Assembly: GCA_028583605.1 (NCBI GenBank) | Contig: CM053331.1 | Location: forward strand, 39,532,283-39,596,282 | Direction: 5' to 3' | From: Dastarcus helophoroides | Lineage: Eukaryota > Arthropoda > Insecta > Coleoptera > Bothrideridae | DNA length: 64,000 bases | Shown here: in pieces, positions 11,654 to 24,300 of the stretch | Layout of the letters: each line of letters begins with the position of its first letter | Position numbering within the stretch: the first letter of the stretch is position 1 | The notes under the pieces: generated by a model | Told to the model about the DNA's origin: nothing | Seen by the model: the letters and a program-made list of their open reading frames with translations, nothing else | The model's database searches: none | Translations under genes and position numbers: made by a program

Positions 11654-13589
11654 TAAAGATATATTGTTAAATTTCGAAATTGTTTTTTTCAACATTTCTC
11701 TTTTGGTGATTTACAGTTTCCAGTTATACACAAACATTGGGGCGCTAAGCAATCCAATGGTTTATTTGAAATAAATCGGCCGCCTTCGTCGTGCACGCAA
11801 TTCGGGTTCATTTTGCTTCTATCAACCGGCCTCCATATAATAAGCCGGGCGCAGGTGGTAGGTGATTAAATCAAATCACGGTCCAAACAACAATGATTAT
11901 GGTGGATTAGGTAGCAGCAGTACGCCACATGCTACACACTTCTGCATTCCGCCGAATGAATCATAAGCGGCTCGTTTGCATTGCATACAATCGAAGGAAA
12001 AACACCCTCATCCAGATCGGGACGATCAATCATTGTCGGAACTTCCATAGTAGCCGCAAATATTGACTTTGGCCGGGAACAAAGCCTTAATTATTATTTA
12101 TTCTCGACGCGGGAGCACCGAAAATCCCGTAGACTGATGAAAGATCCCCGGTGGTTAAAGAGAACGATTACGGAAAACCCGCCACTATAACTGAGAATTA
12201 GAAGTAACTAAGGATTTTGCTCATTTTCCCAATAAAGTACGAATCTATGGTGTGGAAGGATTAACTAATCTTACAGTATTTACTAAGAAAACATTAACGT
12301 CCCAGCTGCAAACTGTTAAAATTCGTTTTTTGATCAACCAACTTGCTAAAGAATCTAATTGGCAAAGTTACATCGTGTGTAATCATACACTTTCTAAACT
12401 TGACAAAAGTTGAATTTGTTTTAAGTTAGTTATCGACCCCGACATTAATTTTCTGTCTAAGAAAATGCAGTCTAAGGTTGGCTGCTTTCAAGTTTCGCAA
12501 CACGCAGCGCGATATTACCACCCACTCGCGAGCAGTCGCCAGATAAAGTAATCAGCACAGACAGAGTGTGTGCTGTATAAGTTGGCGATCGTTATTTCGA
12601 GCGTTTTGGTAGACTACAAGGAAAGAAGTTTCATTTTGCAATTACAAGGAGTAACACACTTTGTCAACACAATGCCATTAAAAGGTTAAATATATGTTGC
12701 TTTGTCATTGCCTAATGGTGATGGATTTGCCCAAATAACATCGTACGAGTCACGGAAAACGTAGCTTCAGACGTCCCCACAGTTTGCTCTATCCCCAAAC
12801 TAATCGTTTGTATAGATAACCCGATTGTATAACTGGTATTACATGGTACCGAGATTGCTCCAGTTGATATAAACGTGTACTTATTTTTATAACTTAAACA
12901 CTCACAGCGACAGCTTATTAGAACAGAAAGTTATATTTCTTAATAGCCAGACAGTAAACTTCGATTCGGATTCTCGAGAGACATAGAAAAACTAAATACG
13001 ACGTCTCTCGCTCCAATAACCCTCTCGCTAGATACAACTTCACGGAAGCCGTGACGTTCAAAATGTTGTCAACTTAATTTGATGGAACGTAAAGAGGCAT
13101 CAGCATGACAGATATTTTCAAAATGCCGCTCCGTCGAGTAGCAACTTCTAAACTAACTGATTTGATTTCGTCGTAAAATCTAAATTTTCTTACATAAAAC
13201 TCGCGAATAATCCAATTTGGAGATTCCGCTTTTATTAGATCTAAGAGTGCCAGACTCGAGACTGAAAAAAGCATGAAGTCATACGTTTACTTATTATTAT
13301 CTTATTTATATCAATTGTAGTGAAATATGCACTTCCATAGATAACACTTTTCAATGGGATACGATACTAAGTTTGTTTTTGCATTTTTGTCATCACCTCA
13401 GAACGCTAAGCTAAACTAAAATAAAATAAAACAATTGTTGTTGCTCAATTACGATTTTGGGGCAAACTATTTATACCTTTGGATAGTTGATTACGTTAAA
13501 TTATGTTTCTGTTGATTTTATCAAAGTAATTGTAAGTAATAAATGTTTCTTCTTCATGGTAGACCCTTATTGACCGGAAATATTATATT
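11654..13589. other. no gene recognised
   Basis: Mixed-composition single-copy-like DNA. The short dispersed motif GCGATATTACCACCCACTCG occurs at about 12,509-12,532. No domain-bearing open frame or RNA gene is visible. Confidence 0.4.
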
Positions 13590-13716
13590 TTTTTTCAATT
13601 TATTTAACATTTCTTTGGCGCCTAGTTTGGAAATATTTAAATTTTTTTTGTCAACAAACCATAAAAAGTTAAATATTTCCAAACTGGGCCGAAGAAATGT
13701 TAAATAAATTGAAAAA
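13590..13716. repeat. long near-perfect hairpin, ~48-bp arms
   Basis: The left arm (about 13,591-13,640, TTTTTCAATTTATTTAACAT...) and right arm (13,669-13,716, ...ATGTTAAATAAATTGAAAAA) are complementary with only a few mismatches around the GGCGCC/GGGCCG block, separated by about 28 nt. It could be a tiny foldback MITE or an inverted duplication; an RNA from it would form a long hairpin that Dicer could process. No clear target duplication was found. Confidence 0.75.
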
Positions 13717-14658
13717 ACATAATAAATGTTTCAATACAACTGGTGACATAAATTGTAGATAATATGAACATATATTAGTGTACGAGTAAGATGGTGGTGG
13801 TAAAAATCGTTAACAAACTCGCAGTGCGAAAGACAAAAGTTGGTGAAGTCTCTCCGCGGATCCCCGTGTGGTTAAAAAGCAAATTATACCTCAGAAAGGT
13901 ATCTTTGATTCCCGCTCATCAAATGAACCCATTGTTGTGTCGGCAACAATACAAAAGCAGACGATGCAACGTATTATGGCCGCAGAAATAAATTCCTTCC
14001 TTTCGGATGGCGGAAAAATAAAATGCTCAAAAATAAAATTGTCCTTTGTAGCACACACGCACACACAAAACGGTGTTGTTGGGCTATAAAATAAATTCTT
14101 TTGTAACTTCTGACAAAAAATAGCAATATATCCAGAAAACATATGTTTAAGGTAGCTATCGCCCCTGATTTATTGGGTTTCGTTTTCTATTTACGCATTC
14201 GACATCCAATACGTGGGCCTTAAACATTTATAATGAAAAATACGAAGCTAAAACGTCAACGCATCAAACATAAATTTAGGACGGGTACGGATTTTTACAA
14301 GTAAATTGTATCTCTCTGGAAATAATATCTTGGTTATCGAAACGCATTAGAGCAACCTCTGCTGTGCTTTTTAATCCATCTAGATTTTTGGGGGCCAGGA
14401 TTTGTATTTCAAGTAAATTGAGACAATTTCAGCACGCGATAATGCCTATATATGACAGTATATGTCTTGTTAATGGTTGCTTACTTCAGAATGAGAAAAA
14501 AAAGTGTTGTCAACTTCGTTGTTTATATTTAATTTGTAAGGAAAGTCTCAAAATGAGAATGGAAGTAAAAACATGTTTCAGTTATGTAAGATTAAGCCCA
14601 TAATACTACGTTTAATCTTAATAAGGCTCCAAGTAAATATTTACTTTATTGTTTAAAG
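13717..14658. other. no gene recognised; relic F1 half near 14,335-14,425
   Basis: Single-copy-like sequence. Near 14,335 the phrase ATCGAAACGCATTAGAGCAA, followed by a CTGTGCTTTTTAATC block and GGATTTGTATTTCA, is a diverged right half of the F1 foldback family seen at 41.0, 54.4 and 55.2 kb. Confidence 0.5.
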
Positions 14659-15534
14659 CTTTGGAATCAAAATAAAAAATCTTGACTCAAACTTAATAAC
14701 GTTGTATTCGGAAAACATGTGAAGAATCAATTGCTTCTATTTCCTAATATAACATTATCTCGTTCGAATTATAATGCAGGCATCTAAATGTTGCAAAACT
14801 AATGCTTTGGAATTAAAATGAAAAACCTTGACTCAAACTTAATAACGTTGTATTCGGAAAACATGTGGAGAATCAATTGCTTCTATTTCCTAATATAACA
14901 TTATCTCGTTCGAATTATAATGCAGGCATCTAAATGTTGCAAAACTAATGCTTTGGAATCAAAATGAAAAACCTTGACTCAAACTTAATAACGTTGTATT
15001 CGGAAAACATGTGGAGAATCAATTGCTTCTATTTCCTAATATAACATTATCTCGTTCTAATTATAATGCAGGCATCTAAATGTTGCAAAACTAATGCTTT
15101 GGAATCAAAATGAAAAACCTTGACTCAAACTTAATAACGTTGTATTCGGAAAACATGTGGAGAATCAATTGCTTCTATTTCCTAATATAACATTATCTCG
15201 TTCTAATTATAATGCAGGCATCTAAATGTTGCAAAACTAATGCTTTGGAATCAAAATGAAAAACCTTGACTCAAACTTAATAACGTTGTATTCGGAAAAC
15301 ATGTGGAGAATCAATTGCTTCTATTTCCTAATATAACATTATCTCGTTCTAATTATAATGCAGGCATCTAAATGTTGCAAAACTAATGCTTTGGAATCAA
15401 AATGAAAAACCTTGACTCAAACTTAATAACGTTGTATTCGGAAAACATGTGGAGAATCAATTGCTTCTATTTCCTAATATAACAATATCTCGTTCGAATT
15501 ATAATGCAGGCATCTAAATACTGCAAAACTGCCC
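14659..15534 (+). repeat. satellite: six tandem 146-bp monomers
   Basis: The CTTTGGAAT landmark recurs at 14,659, 14,805, 14,951, 15,097, 15,243 and 15,389, an exact 146-bp period in every step. Monomers differ at only a few positions: the first has GTGAAGAATC where the rest have GTGGAGAATC, and there are TTCGAA/TTCTAA variants. The array ends abruptly near 15,530. Near-identity and the constant period indicate recent amplification. The monomer is close to the DNA length on one nucleosome core. No open frame spans it. Confidence 0.95.
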
Positions 15535-16587
15535 TGTCAAGCTTTAATTTTCAGATACAATGTGGCCATTGAAAAAAACCTAGTGCACTTGCAATATTTT
15601 AAATTAGAATAACACTAAATGGTATACCACGTCAATGTCTGTTGAAAGAACCATATCTTTTATTTGTATTTTTTAACCCACTTATGGGGAGCCGCACACC
15701 AACAATTTCAAAATCGCTTACATCATTTTAAAAGCGCTAACATTATTTTAAAAGCGCTTATATCAATTTAAAAGCTTGAATAAAAGTATGTTTCGAATTT
15801 TTGCTTGTTACATTAAACAGCGTCAAAGAGCTGCAATATTTTAATTGCAAGGAAATTATTTTAACATCTTTTATATAAGACATACTTTTCCAAGAGGAAA
15901 TAAAGCGAGATATCAGCCCCATTCGTACTTTCGCGTTGCGAAATCCTTTGGCGTTGCGGAATCCTTTGGCGTTTCAAGTCAACGGATTGTTTTAGTGCGA
16001 AACCGTGAATTAGTAACTATTTATCTCGTAAACACGTTTCGACCGCCCATTTGCGGCAAAAGCAAAAAGCCATCATTAATATAGAAAAAGCAGCGTAAGG
16101 CTTTAAAAGGCCGCGCATATCGCCTGATAAAAACACCTCCAAATTGCACGTTAAAATAACGCATAGGTATCATTAATGCATTCAGAGGAAACGATATGGC
16201 TTTACTGCCGTTCCGATTCGAAACAAATCTGATTTTCGACGTTAATCGAACATGGCGGAGTCGCATAAAACATACGGTCCCTTAGTGGCTTTATCAAAAA
16301 CGGAACTTTAATGGTTATTGCTGGCAACGTTTTGTTGCAAACGTTGATATCGCGTTTTTTAATAATAATTTCGTTTGATACACAGTGCAAATTTCATAAT
16401 GCATTTTGCATACAATGTTCCCACCATCAAGACTCTGAATGTAATTACTCATTGGGAGGCTCCAAGTGGAACGTACTCTGATTTCAAACATACCTTACCT
16501 TAAAATGGTAACTTTTAATTACAACTTGCAGTGTTTTGAAGGCATAGTGGGGTTACCTTTGCGAGTGGATTAAACTTAAAAAAATTG
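15535..16587. other. no gene recognised; 20-bp short repeat at 15,710-15,775
   Basis: Three copies of a degenerate 20-bp unit (AAAAGCGCTAACATTATTTT type) lie at 15,710-15,769, followed by a partial copy. A smaller 18-bp duplication (GCGTTGCGAAATCCTTTG type) lies near 15,935-15,972. The rest is single-copy-like, with no domain-bearing frame. Confidence 0.5.
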
Positions 16588-16591
16588 CTTT

Positions 16592-16938
16592 TGTAACGAA
16601 ATGTTATTGTGGAATTTAGTACGTAAGAGAATTTTCTAGAAAGATCTGATGAGGAAAAGTGGCCGCGATAATGAAGCAAACGGCAGATAAGTGTTCCAAA
16701 AATTTCGGCAAACGATAAACCTTATCTGCGGGACTTTTCTAGAACCCGGAAGCGAAAACTATATAAGTCGGACGCTTTTCCCTTGAGTCAGTCAGTCAGT
16801 GTAGTTAATTAGTGAGTTAGTAGTTAGAAGTTAATAAGTGAGTTAATTATTCAGTTGGGTGTTCCAAGTTTAGTTTGAAAATAAAGTGTTTTACAATTCA
16901 CGTGTTAATAATCAATTCGAACGGATAAGCACTTAACA
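16592..16938 (+). mobile_element. solo LTR with 4-bp TSD (CTTT)
   Basis: Begins TGTAACGAAATGTTATTG and ends CACTTAACA, flanked by CTTT at 16,588-16,591 and 16,939-16,942. Inside are an inverted pair GCAGATAAG...CTTATCTGC (a hairpin carrying GATAAG sites), a TATA box ACTATATAAG near 16,758-16,767, TTAGT-rich repeats and AATAAA near 16,880. TG...CA ends with a 4-bp duplication fit an LTR retrotransposon, with Ty3/gypsy or BEL both possible. No internal coding region is present, so it is a recombined solo LTR. Confidence 0.85.
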
Positions 16939-17220
16939 CTTTAGAGCTCGTATGTAAACAGTTACTTTAAAAACGACGACTGCCGGTAAGTATGCAGTCT
17001 GTGGGGGTTACTCATTAAAAGCTCTCTCTAGTTCCTTGATAAATTTAAATTGGTTTTCTATTATGCGTTACAAAGACGACTTATGATTTTCATTAATGAA
17101 TAACTCGTATCAGGCACAGCACATTACATGCAAACACGTTCAAGAGTTATTCGAGTTCTTTCGGTGAGTATTCACTCTTAGGAAAACTCTTTACTCATTC
17201 GGCTGCCAGAGTGCTCATGG

Positions 17221-17775
17221 TGTCAAGAAAATGTTTTGGTAAGTTTTTTTTACATTAGATGTCTCATTTTTTAATGGCTAAATTGACCTGAAATATTCCC
17301 ACACAAGACAAATCTGCCCTTCTATTTTGGAAAACAACATTTTTTTGTTGATCTGTTGAAATGTACGGTTAATAAATATGGAGTGAAGCGACGAGTTGAT
17401 TTATATCTTGCGGGTGGTCAATATTTTTCCTTACAAAAACGTGGCAGGTAACGCTTTCATGAGCAAGAGTACAGCCCTTGGTGTCGGTAATACCAGTCCT
17501 AATAAGAAAAGGTTGTCACCTACAAGGGTATGTATAGATGGCGCCTGATGTCTATTAAAGAACCCCATCATTACCTCTGCTACCAGTTCTTTACTTGTTT
17601 GATTGCCAACGTGTTTGTAGTGCAGGTATTGCTTTCACGGAGGAGAGTACAGCCCTTGTTGTCGTTCTGTTCTAATAAGAAACGGTTGTCACTAAAAGAG
17701 GTTTGTATAGGCAACATTTTTGTTTGTGCGCATACGTGCGAACATTTTGTGAAAGTTTTTCGCCTGATTGTTATA
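17221..17775 (+). repeat. ELR block 1 (exon-like repeat)
   Basis: Starts at the conserved tail AAATGTTTTG/GTAAGT (donor-like GT at 17,239). One unit follows from about 17,340 (TGTTGAAATGTACGG), then a second truncated unit from about 17,625 (GTGCAGGTATTGCTTTCACG). The landmark GAGAGTACAGCCCTTGGTGT (with variants) is present twice. See the block at 26,636-34,072 for the family description. Confidence 0.75.
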
Positions 17776-19235
17776 CCGTATATTCATCTTTTTGACGACG
17801 CTTAACGGTAGAAAAAAAATCGCTAGGCAGAAATTGAAGTGATACCGGAGCGAAATAAATATATTTTCAATTTTCCCGCTTTTGACGACACTCGCTGCAT
17901 CAAAGCGCTAATGAGTAAATTGTGATTCACTCAAGTCCCTCGGGAGTAAAATCAGTTCCCTCACGGCTGTCGTCGTCGTCAGTACTCCACCAGCGCAAGA
18001 TTTCTCCAACCGTCGAGAATCTTCAGCCGCCCAGTTCCCATTGCGACCTTTGCTCATTTGCCTAACGCTTTGACCGCAAATTTTCTACCGACGCCGACGT
18101 ACGCCATTGATAGTGCATCGTTGCGACCCCAGCTTAAAAACCGTAAGTATTTTATTTTTTTTTGCATTTTTTTCTTGTTTAGTGTTTATCAGTGTTATTA
18201 TTATTATTTTTGTTTGTTTAATACTGCTTGCATCATTCACCTTGCCCCCTTTCAACCTGACAAAATTTCCTTTCGTAAATGTCAAGCCACGTGCTCGCAG
18301 AGTGTCTGCTTTTCCGTTAAAATTTGATTTTTTTTTGCGGTACGTATTCTTAATTTCATGGCAGTTGTTTCTAATCGATCTTCGCAGTGCTTCACTGCCA
18401 AATTGTCTGGATTTACGGTTAAAGGCCTATATTTTTCTCATTTTTCAAGCCTTGTGACCGTTATCCACCATTTTCCTTGTTTGATTTTCAAACGACCCGT
18501 CTTCTTTCGTGCTGCCATCTATGAACGTCAACCGCCATCTTTTCTAGTTTCTAACGATACGTATCCTAAGTGCTGCCACCTGTGAGCGATGGTTGTCGTC
18601 TTCCATGTTTACATAAGACACCATCTTTTTCTGTTTGAAAACACTTGGTGATGACGTTCTTAATTCAAAAATTAGTTATTTTCGTCCAAATTGGCCGTTC
18701 CTCCCGGTCAATCCTCCTAAAAAAATGTTATCACGACTAACGCGGTATCAGAAGTATTCACCAAAGTGATAAGATAATTACACCCCGATGAATAACAGGA
18801 TGTTTGTCGTCTTAAGTGCTTTTTCTTATCATGAAAACGCAATTAGGATGGACAAAGGGTGAGTAATGTCGAGCTCAAAGCTTTTGTCCCTGGGTCCACT
18901 ACAGCGCGGATGTTTAGTAGATGTTTACCATCAACTGTCCCAATTTCACTTTAATGCAACTGCAATTGAGATAGATAAAAGCCGATAATTGCATTCCTTC
19001 TAAGAATAGAATTCGTTGGGGTGGTAAATTGAATCTTAATGACAATCGCTTCCCAATAAAAGGCATCGGTGGACAAACAAGAGGCAGTCCCGTGTCAGAC
19101 ATAAAAGGCCTAGCCTTTCCCGACAGTTTTGCCTAGTGATTTTTGAACCGACGGTGGACAGCAGTGCTATAGACTTTCAGACTAAAAAAAAAACTATTTC
19201 GATTTTTTTTAATTTTTATTTTTACCAAATTTACG
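17776..19235 (+). other. unique spacer; weak candidate 5' exon ending at 18,142
   Basis: Bases about 17,900-18,142 are richer in CpG and G+C than the flanks and end AAAACC followed by a strong donor motif GTAAGTATTT at 18,143, then a T-rich stretch. This could be an untranslated or short coding first exon of a host gene on the plus strand, but no protein domain is recognisable. The remainder to 19,235 shows no assignable feature. Confidence 0.25.
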
Positions 19236-20075
19236 CGGCCCCGGTATCAATTGCTATTAAAGAACACCGTCATCACCTCTGCTGCCATCCCTTTATTCGT
19301 TTGATTGCCGTGGTGCCACGTAAATGTTTTGGTAAGTATTTCTCACATGTTTTTTTTTTTAAATTTTAACGACTAAACGATGCTCCGAAATGTTCCTACA
19401 TAAGACAAATCTGCGCTTCTATTTTTGAAAACATTTTTTTGTTGTTGATCTATTGAAATGTACGGTTGATAAATATGGAGGGTAAAGCGGCGGGTAGCTT
19501 GATTTGTATCTTGCGGATGGTGGACATTTTGCCCAAAGAAAACGCTTTCATGCGGGAGAGTATGGCCCTTGGTGTCTGTAATTCTCATCCTAAAAAGAAT
19601 GGATCGCACCTACAAGGGGTTTGTAGAGATAACGTATTTGTTTGTGCGCATAAGTGCTGTGTTGAAGTTGGCCCATCACATCGTCATTGCTACCAACTAT
19701 TTACTCGTTCGAGTGCAAAAGTGCGAACGTAGAAGTTTGTCGCCTGATGGCTCCTAAAGAACCCACCCCATCATTATCTCTGCTACTACCCCTTTACTCG
19801 TTCAATTGCCAACTTGCTTGTGGTGCAGGTATAGCTTTCACGCAGGAGAGTACAGCCCTCAGTGTCGTTGTGTTTTAATAAAAGAGGGTTGTCACCTACG
19901 AGGGGTTTGTATAGGTAACATTTTCGTTTGTGCGCATACGTGCTAACATTTTGTGGAAGTTTGCCGCCTGATGGCCATTAAACTATTAAACAACTTCGTT
20001 ATTACCTTTGCTACCCTTTACTTGTTTGATTGCCAACTTGCTTCTGGCACTACGAAAATGTTTTGGTTAGTTTTT
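19236..20075 (+). repeat. ELR block 2 (exon-like repeat)
   Basis: Contains the tail of one unit with a donor motif TTTTG/GTAAGT (GT at 19,332), a full unit from about 19,440 with an open frame at 19,466-19,732 (including SHLQGVCRDNVFVCAHKC), and a truncated unit from about 19,825 that begins like the truncated unit of block 1. The truncated units share the same internal start, so block 1 and block 2 probably arose by duplication of a two-unit segment. Confidence 0.75.
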
Positions 20076-21360
20076 TTTTACATATGATTTCTCAATTTTC
20101 ATTTTTTAACGGTTGCTTTGAAACGACGATTTGTTATTGATGTAATACCAGTATCAGATACAGCACATTAGATGTTTAACACTTATTAAAACGGAATTCT
20201 TTCAGTGAGTATCCACTCCTAGGGTAACGGACGTAAAGCATGCACATAGAAACTTAAAAACCAATTATTGAAGCCTTTAGGTTTCAGTTTTCGTTATATT
20301 TGCTTAATTGGTTGTTAGCTGGAATTGTCCTGTTAGCATAGGTGTCACTGACTCATGTTTATTTTATTTTCTCGTTTCGTAGAACGACAGTCGATTGTGT
20401 CGCTATTTCCTCGCGAGCATTAGTGGCTTTATCGAGCCATTTATCTAAATATTCAAACGAGAGCGGAGTTTATACTGAAATCAATCAGCCAACAGCTTAA
20501 TGCGCAGACTTGCACAAATGTGGTCTATAAGCAAATTGCAAAATGTGCTGCTTGATGTATATAACCACCTGCGAACCCCCGGCTAATTGAGTACAGCTCT
20601 AATCTTTCCACCACGGCATTTATCCAACCATCATCAATTAAACATCGTCGCTTTATTTCCAAGCGCACAATGGGCTTATAAGTTCGAAGCTTGATGATGA
20701 ATTTTCCAGACGAATGCTTCCACCAAAGTACACTGTGGAGCAGAAGGATTAAATATGAATGATACCGAAGTCTTCTCGAATTTCTAGATTCGGTGTCTTC
20801 TAGAACCAAATCGTTCATTGTTTAAATTTTTGTAACGTGAAGGGAACATCAACTTGAGAGTTGCTCAGGTGGTTATTGATTTGAAAATGTGATCCTAAAG
20901 TTCATTCTCTTTGTTTCTCCCCGAAGAGTGTAACGAGTAGCTAAGATGTAATTGCGAGATGTAATTGTCTGTATGCAGTGAATTTGACGAACGCTGGTAA
21001 AGACGTGTCTTGCAAGCCGAGATCGCCAGTAGGATACGTTTTATCCCAAAAGACTGCCCCAGATACTTCCCAACTAGTATTTTATCGAAAAAAAGTAAAT
21101 AAGCTTTCTTCATTTTTTATGTAAATAAATGATGTGTCAGCGTCATGTAACTGGAGGGTAGAACTTTGCAGTAACTTTACACCTAAAATTCTTTTAATGT
21201 AATGGTCCAACAGCTTCATCTAACGCATTGGGGTGCCTTTGCTAGCCAGTATATAGCTAGAAACTCGCTAAATAACTAAATATAGAGATCGTATCGCAGA
21301 TTTTAAGAAGTCATTTTGCAATATGCCCGAGTTTTTTAAAGCTGTGAATATCAAAACTGA
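20076..21360. other. no gene recognised; 80-bp similarity to 17.1 kb
   Basis: Bases about 20,148-20,230 (GTATCAGATACAGCACATTA...TTTCAGTGAGTATCCACTCC) resemble 17,105-17,185, which supports duplication of the block-1/block-2 segment with its flank. The rest appears unique and non-coding. Confidence 0.4.
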
Positions 21361-24300
21361 TTTTGCAAACAAATCCTTCTTTGTTGATCTATTAAAGTGT
21401 ACGGTTAATAAATATGGAGGGTGAAGCGACAAGTAGTTTTATTTATATCGGTTCGTCGATATTTTTCCCTATGAAAACGTCGCAAGTATCGGTTTTATGA
21501 GGGAGAGTACGGCCCTTGGTGTCGGTAATACCAGTGTTAATAAGAAAGAGTTGTCACCTACAAGGGGTTTATATAGATGACCCTTGACCTCCGTCATTAC
21601 CTATGCTACCACCTTTTTACTCGTTCGATTGCCAACTAGCTTGTGATGAAGGTATCGCTTTTACACAGGAGAGTACAGCCCTTGGTGTCGGCAATAACAG
21701 TTATAATAAGAAAGAGTTGTCACCTAAAATGGGGTTTTGATTGACAGCACCACCGAGCAGTCTACTATATCTGGTCCTTTATATTTACAAAATTTCCTAT
21801 ATCGCACTCAAATGTATCTAATTATATTTTTTACTAAACTTCTTTATTAAGCAATAAAAAAATAAAACAATTCAATAGAATTTCCGTTAACCGTTAATAC
21901 ATATGCTGCCATCCCCTTATTCGTTTGATTCCTGTGGGGCGCCACAAAATGTTTTGGGTAAGTATGTCTCACAGAGATTATTTTTTTAAATTTAAACATT
22001 GAACGTTGCTTCGAAATGTTCCTACATAAAACAAATCTGCGGTTCTATTTTTAAAAACAAATCTTTTGTTTGTTGATCTATTGAAGTGTACGGTTGATAA
22101 ATATGGGTGAAGCGGCGGGTAGCTTGGTTTGTATCTTGCAGGAAGTGGACATCTCGCCCAAAGAAAACGTAACAGGTACTGATTTTGTAGGCGAGAGTAC
22201 ATCCCTTGGTGTCTGTAATTCCTGTCCTAATAAGAATGGGTCGCACCTTTAAGAGGTTTGTAGAGATAACGTATTTGTTTGTGCGCATATGTGCAAACAT
22301 TTTGTGGAAGTTGATGGCGTAATGGCTTTCTTCATCCTATCTTCATTGCTACCACTTCTTTACTCATTCGATTGCAAAAGTGCGCGTAGATAGTGGCCCT
22401 AGCGCCATGAAAATGTTTTTAGCATTAGATTCCTTATTTTGTTTTATTTTTTATACCTAGGGACGGCCCTGAAACATTCGTACATAAGACACATCTGCGC
22501 TTCTAGTTTGGAAACAAACGCGCTCGTAGATAGTGACCCTTGCACCATAAAAATGTTTTTTTGCATTAGATTCTTTATTTTGTTTTATTTTTTGTGCTTA
22601 AACACTGCCCAGAAACATTCGTACATAAGACAGATTTGTGCTTCTAGTTTCTAAACAAGACTCTTTGTTGATCTTTGTTGATCTTTTGAAGTGTACGGTT
22701 GATAAATGTGAAGTGAAGCGACAAGTTGATTTATATCTTGCAGGTGGTCGATATTTTCCCTCGCGAAAACGTGTCAGGTATCGCTTCCATGAGGAAGAGT
22801 ACAGCCCTTGGTGTGGGTAATACCAATTCTAATAAAAAAAGAACTGTCACCTACGAGAGGTTTGTCTAAATAACCCTTTTGTTTGTGCGTATCCGTACAA
22901 ATATTTTGTGGAAGTTTGTCGCCTGATTGCTATTAAAGAACACCGTTATCACCTCTGCTGCCCTCCATTTGTTCGTGGTGCCACGAAAATGTTTTTTAGC
23001 TATTTCTCACATAGATTCCTTTTGTTAAATATTAACGACTTAACGCTGTTCCAAAATAATCCTACATAAGGCAAATCTGCGCTTCTATTTTTGAAAACAA
23101 AGCTTTTTTTGTTGATCTATTGAAGTGTACGGTTGATAAATATGGGTAAAGTGGCGAGTAGCTTGATTTGTATCTTGCAGGTAGTGGATATTTCTTCCAA
23201 AGAAAACGTAACAGGTACTGCTTTTGTGGGGGAGAGTACAACCCTTGGTGTCTGTAATTTCTGTCCTTATAAGCATGGGTCACACCTTCAAGGGTTCAAG
23301 GAAATAACGTATTTGTTGGTCTCATGATGGCCCTCTCCATCTCATCATCATTGCTACCACCCTTTTACTCGTTCAATTGCAAAAGTGCGCGTAGATAGTG
23401 ATCCTGGCGTCATGAAAATGTTTTTTTGCGTCAGATTCCTAATTTTGTTTTATTTTTTATGCCTTGACACTGCCCCAAAACATTCGTACATAAGACAGAT
23501 CTGCGCTTCTAGTTTGGAAACGAATCGTTTTTTATTGATCTGTTGAAGTATACGGTTGATAGATGCGGAGGATGGAGCGATGGGTAGCCTGATTTATATC
23601 CTGCTGGAGGTTGATATTTTCTCTTGCGAAAACGTGTAAGGTATCGCTTTCACGCAGAAGGGTGTAGCCCTTGGTGTCGGTAATACCAATTTGAATAAGA
23701 AAGGGTTGTCACGTACGAGGGGTTTGTCTAGATAACACTTTCGTTTGTGCGTATCCGTGCAAATATTTTGTGGAAGTTTGTCGCCTGATTGCTATTAAAA
23801 AACACCGTTATTACCTACGCTGCCATCCCTTTATTCGTTTGAGTGCTGTGGTGATGTTTTGGTAAGTATTTTTCACAGAGATTCTTTTTCTTTAAATTTA
23901 AACGATTGAACGCTGCTCCGAAATGTTCCTACGTAAAACAAATCTGCGCTTCTATTTTTGAAAACAAATCTTTTGTTTGTTGATCTATTGAAGTGTACGG
24001 TTGATAAATACGGGTGAAGCGGCGGGTAGCTTGATTTGTAACTTGCAGGTAGTGGACATTTTACCCAAAGAAAACGAAAACGTAGCAAGTACCGTTTTTA
24101 TGAGGGAGAGTACGGCTCTTGGTGTCGGTAATACCAGTGTTAATAAGAAAGAGTTGTCACTTACAAGGGGTTTGTGTGGATGACCCTTGACCTCCGTCAT
24201 TACCTCTACCACCTCCTTACTCGTTCGATTGCCAACTAGCTTGTGATGAAGGTATCGCTTTTACACAGGAGAGTACAGCCCTTGGTGTCGGTAATAACAG

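Noticed and set aside
16645..16680. CTGATGA in the 16.6-kb LTR as a possible hammerhead core.
   Set aside because: No stem II followed by GAAAC within range and no flanking complementarity.
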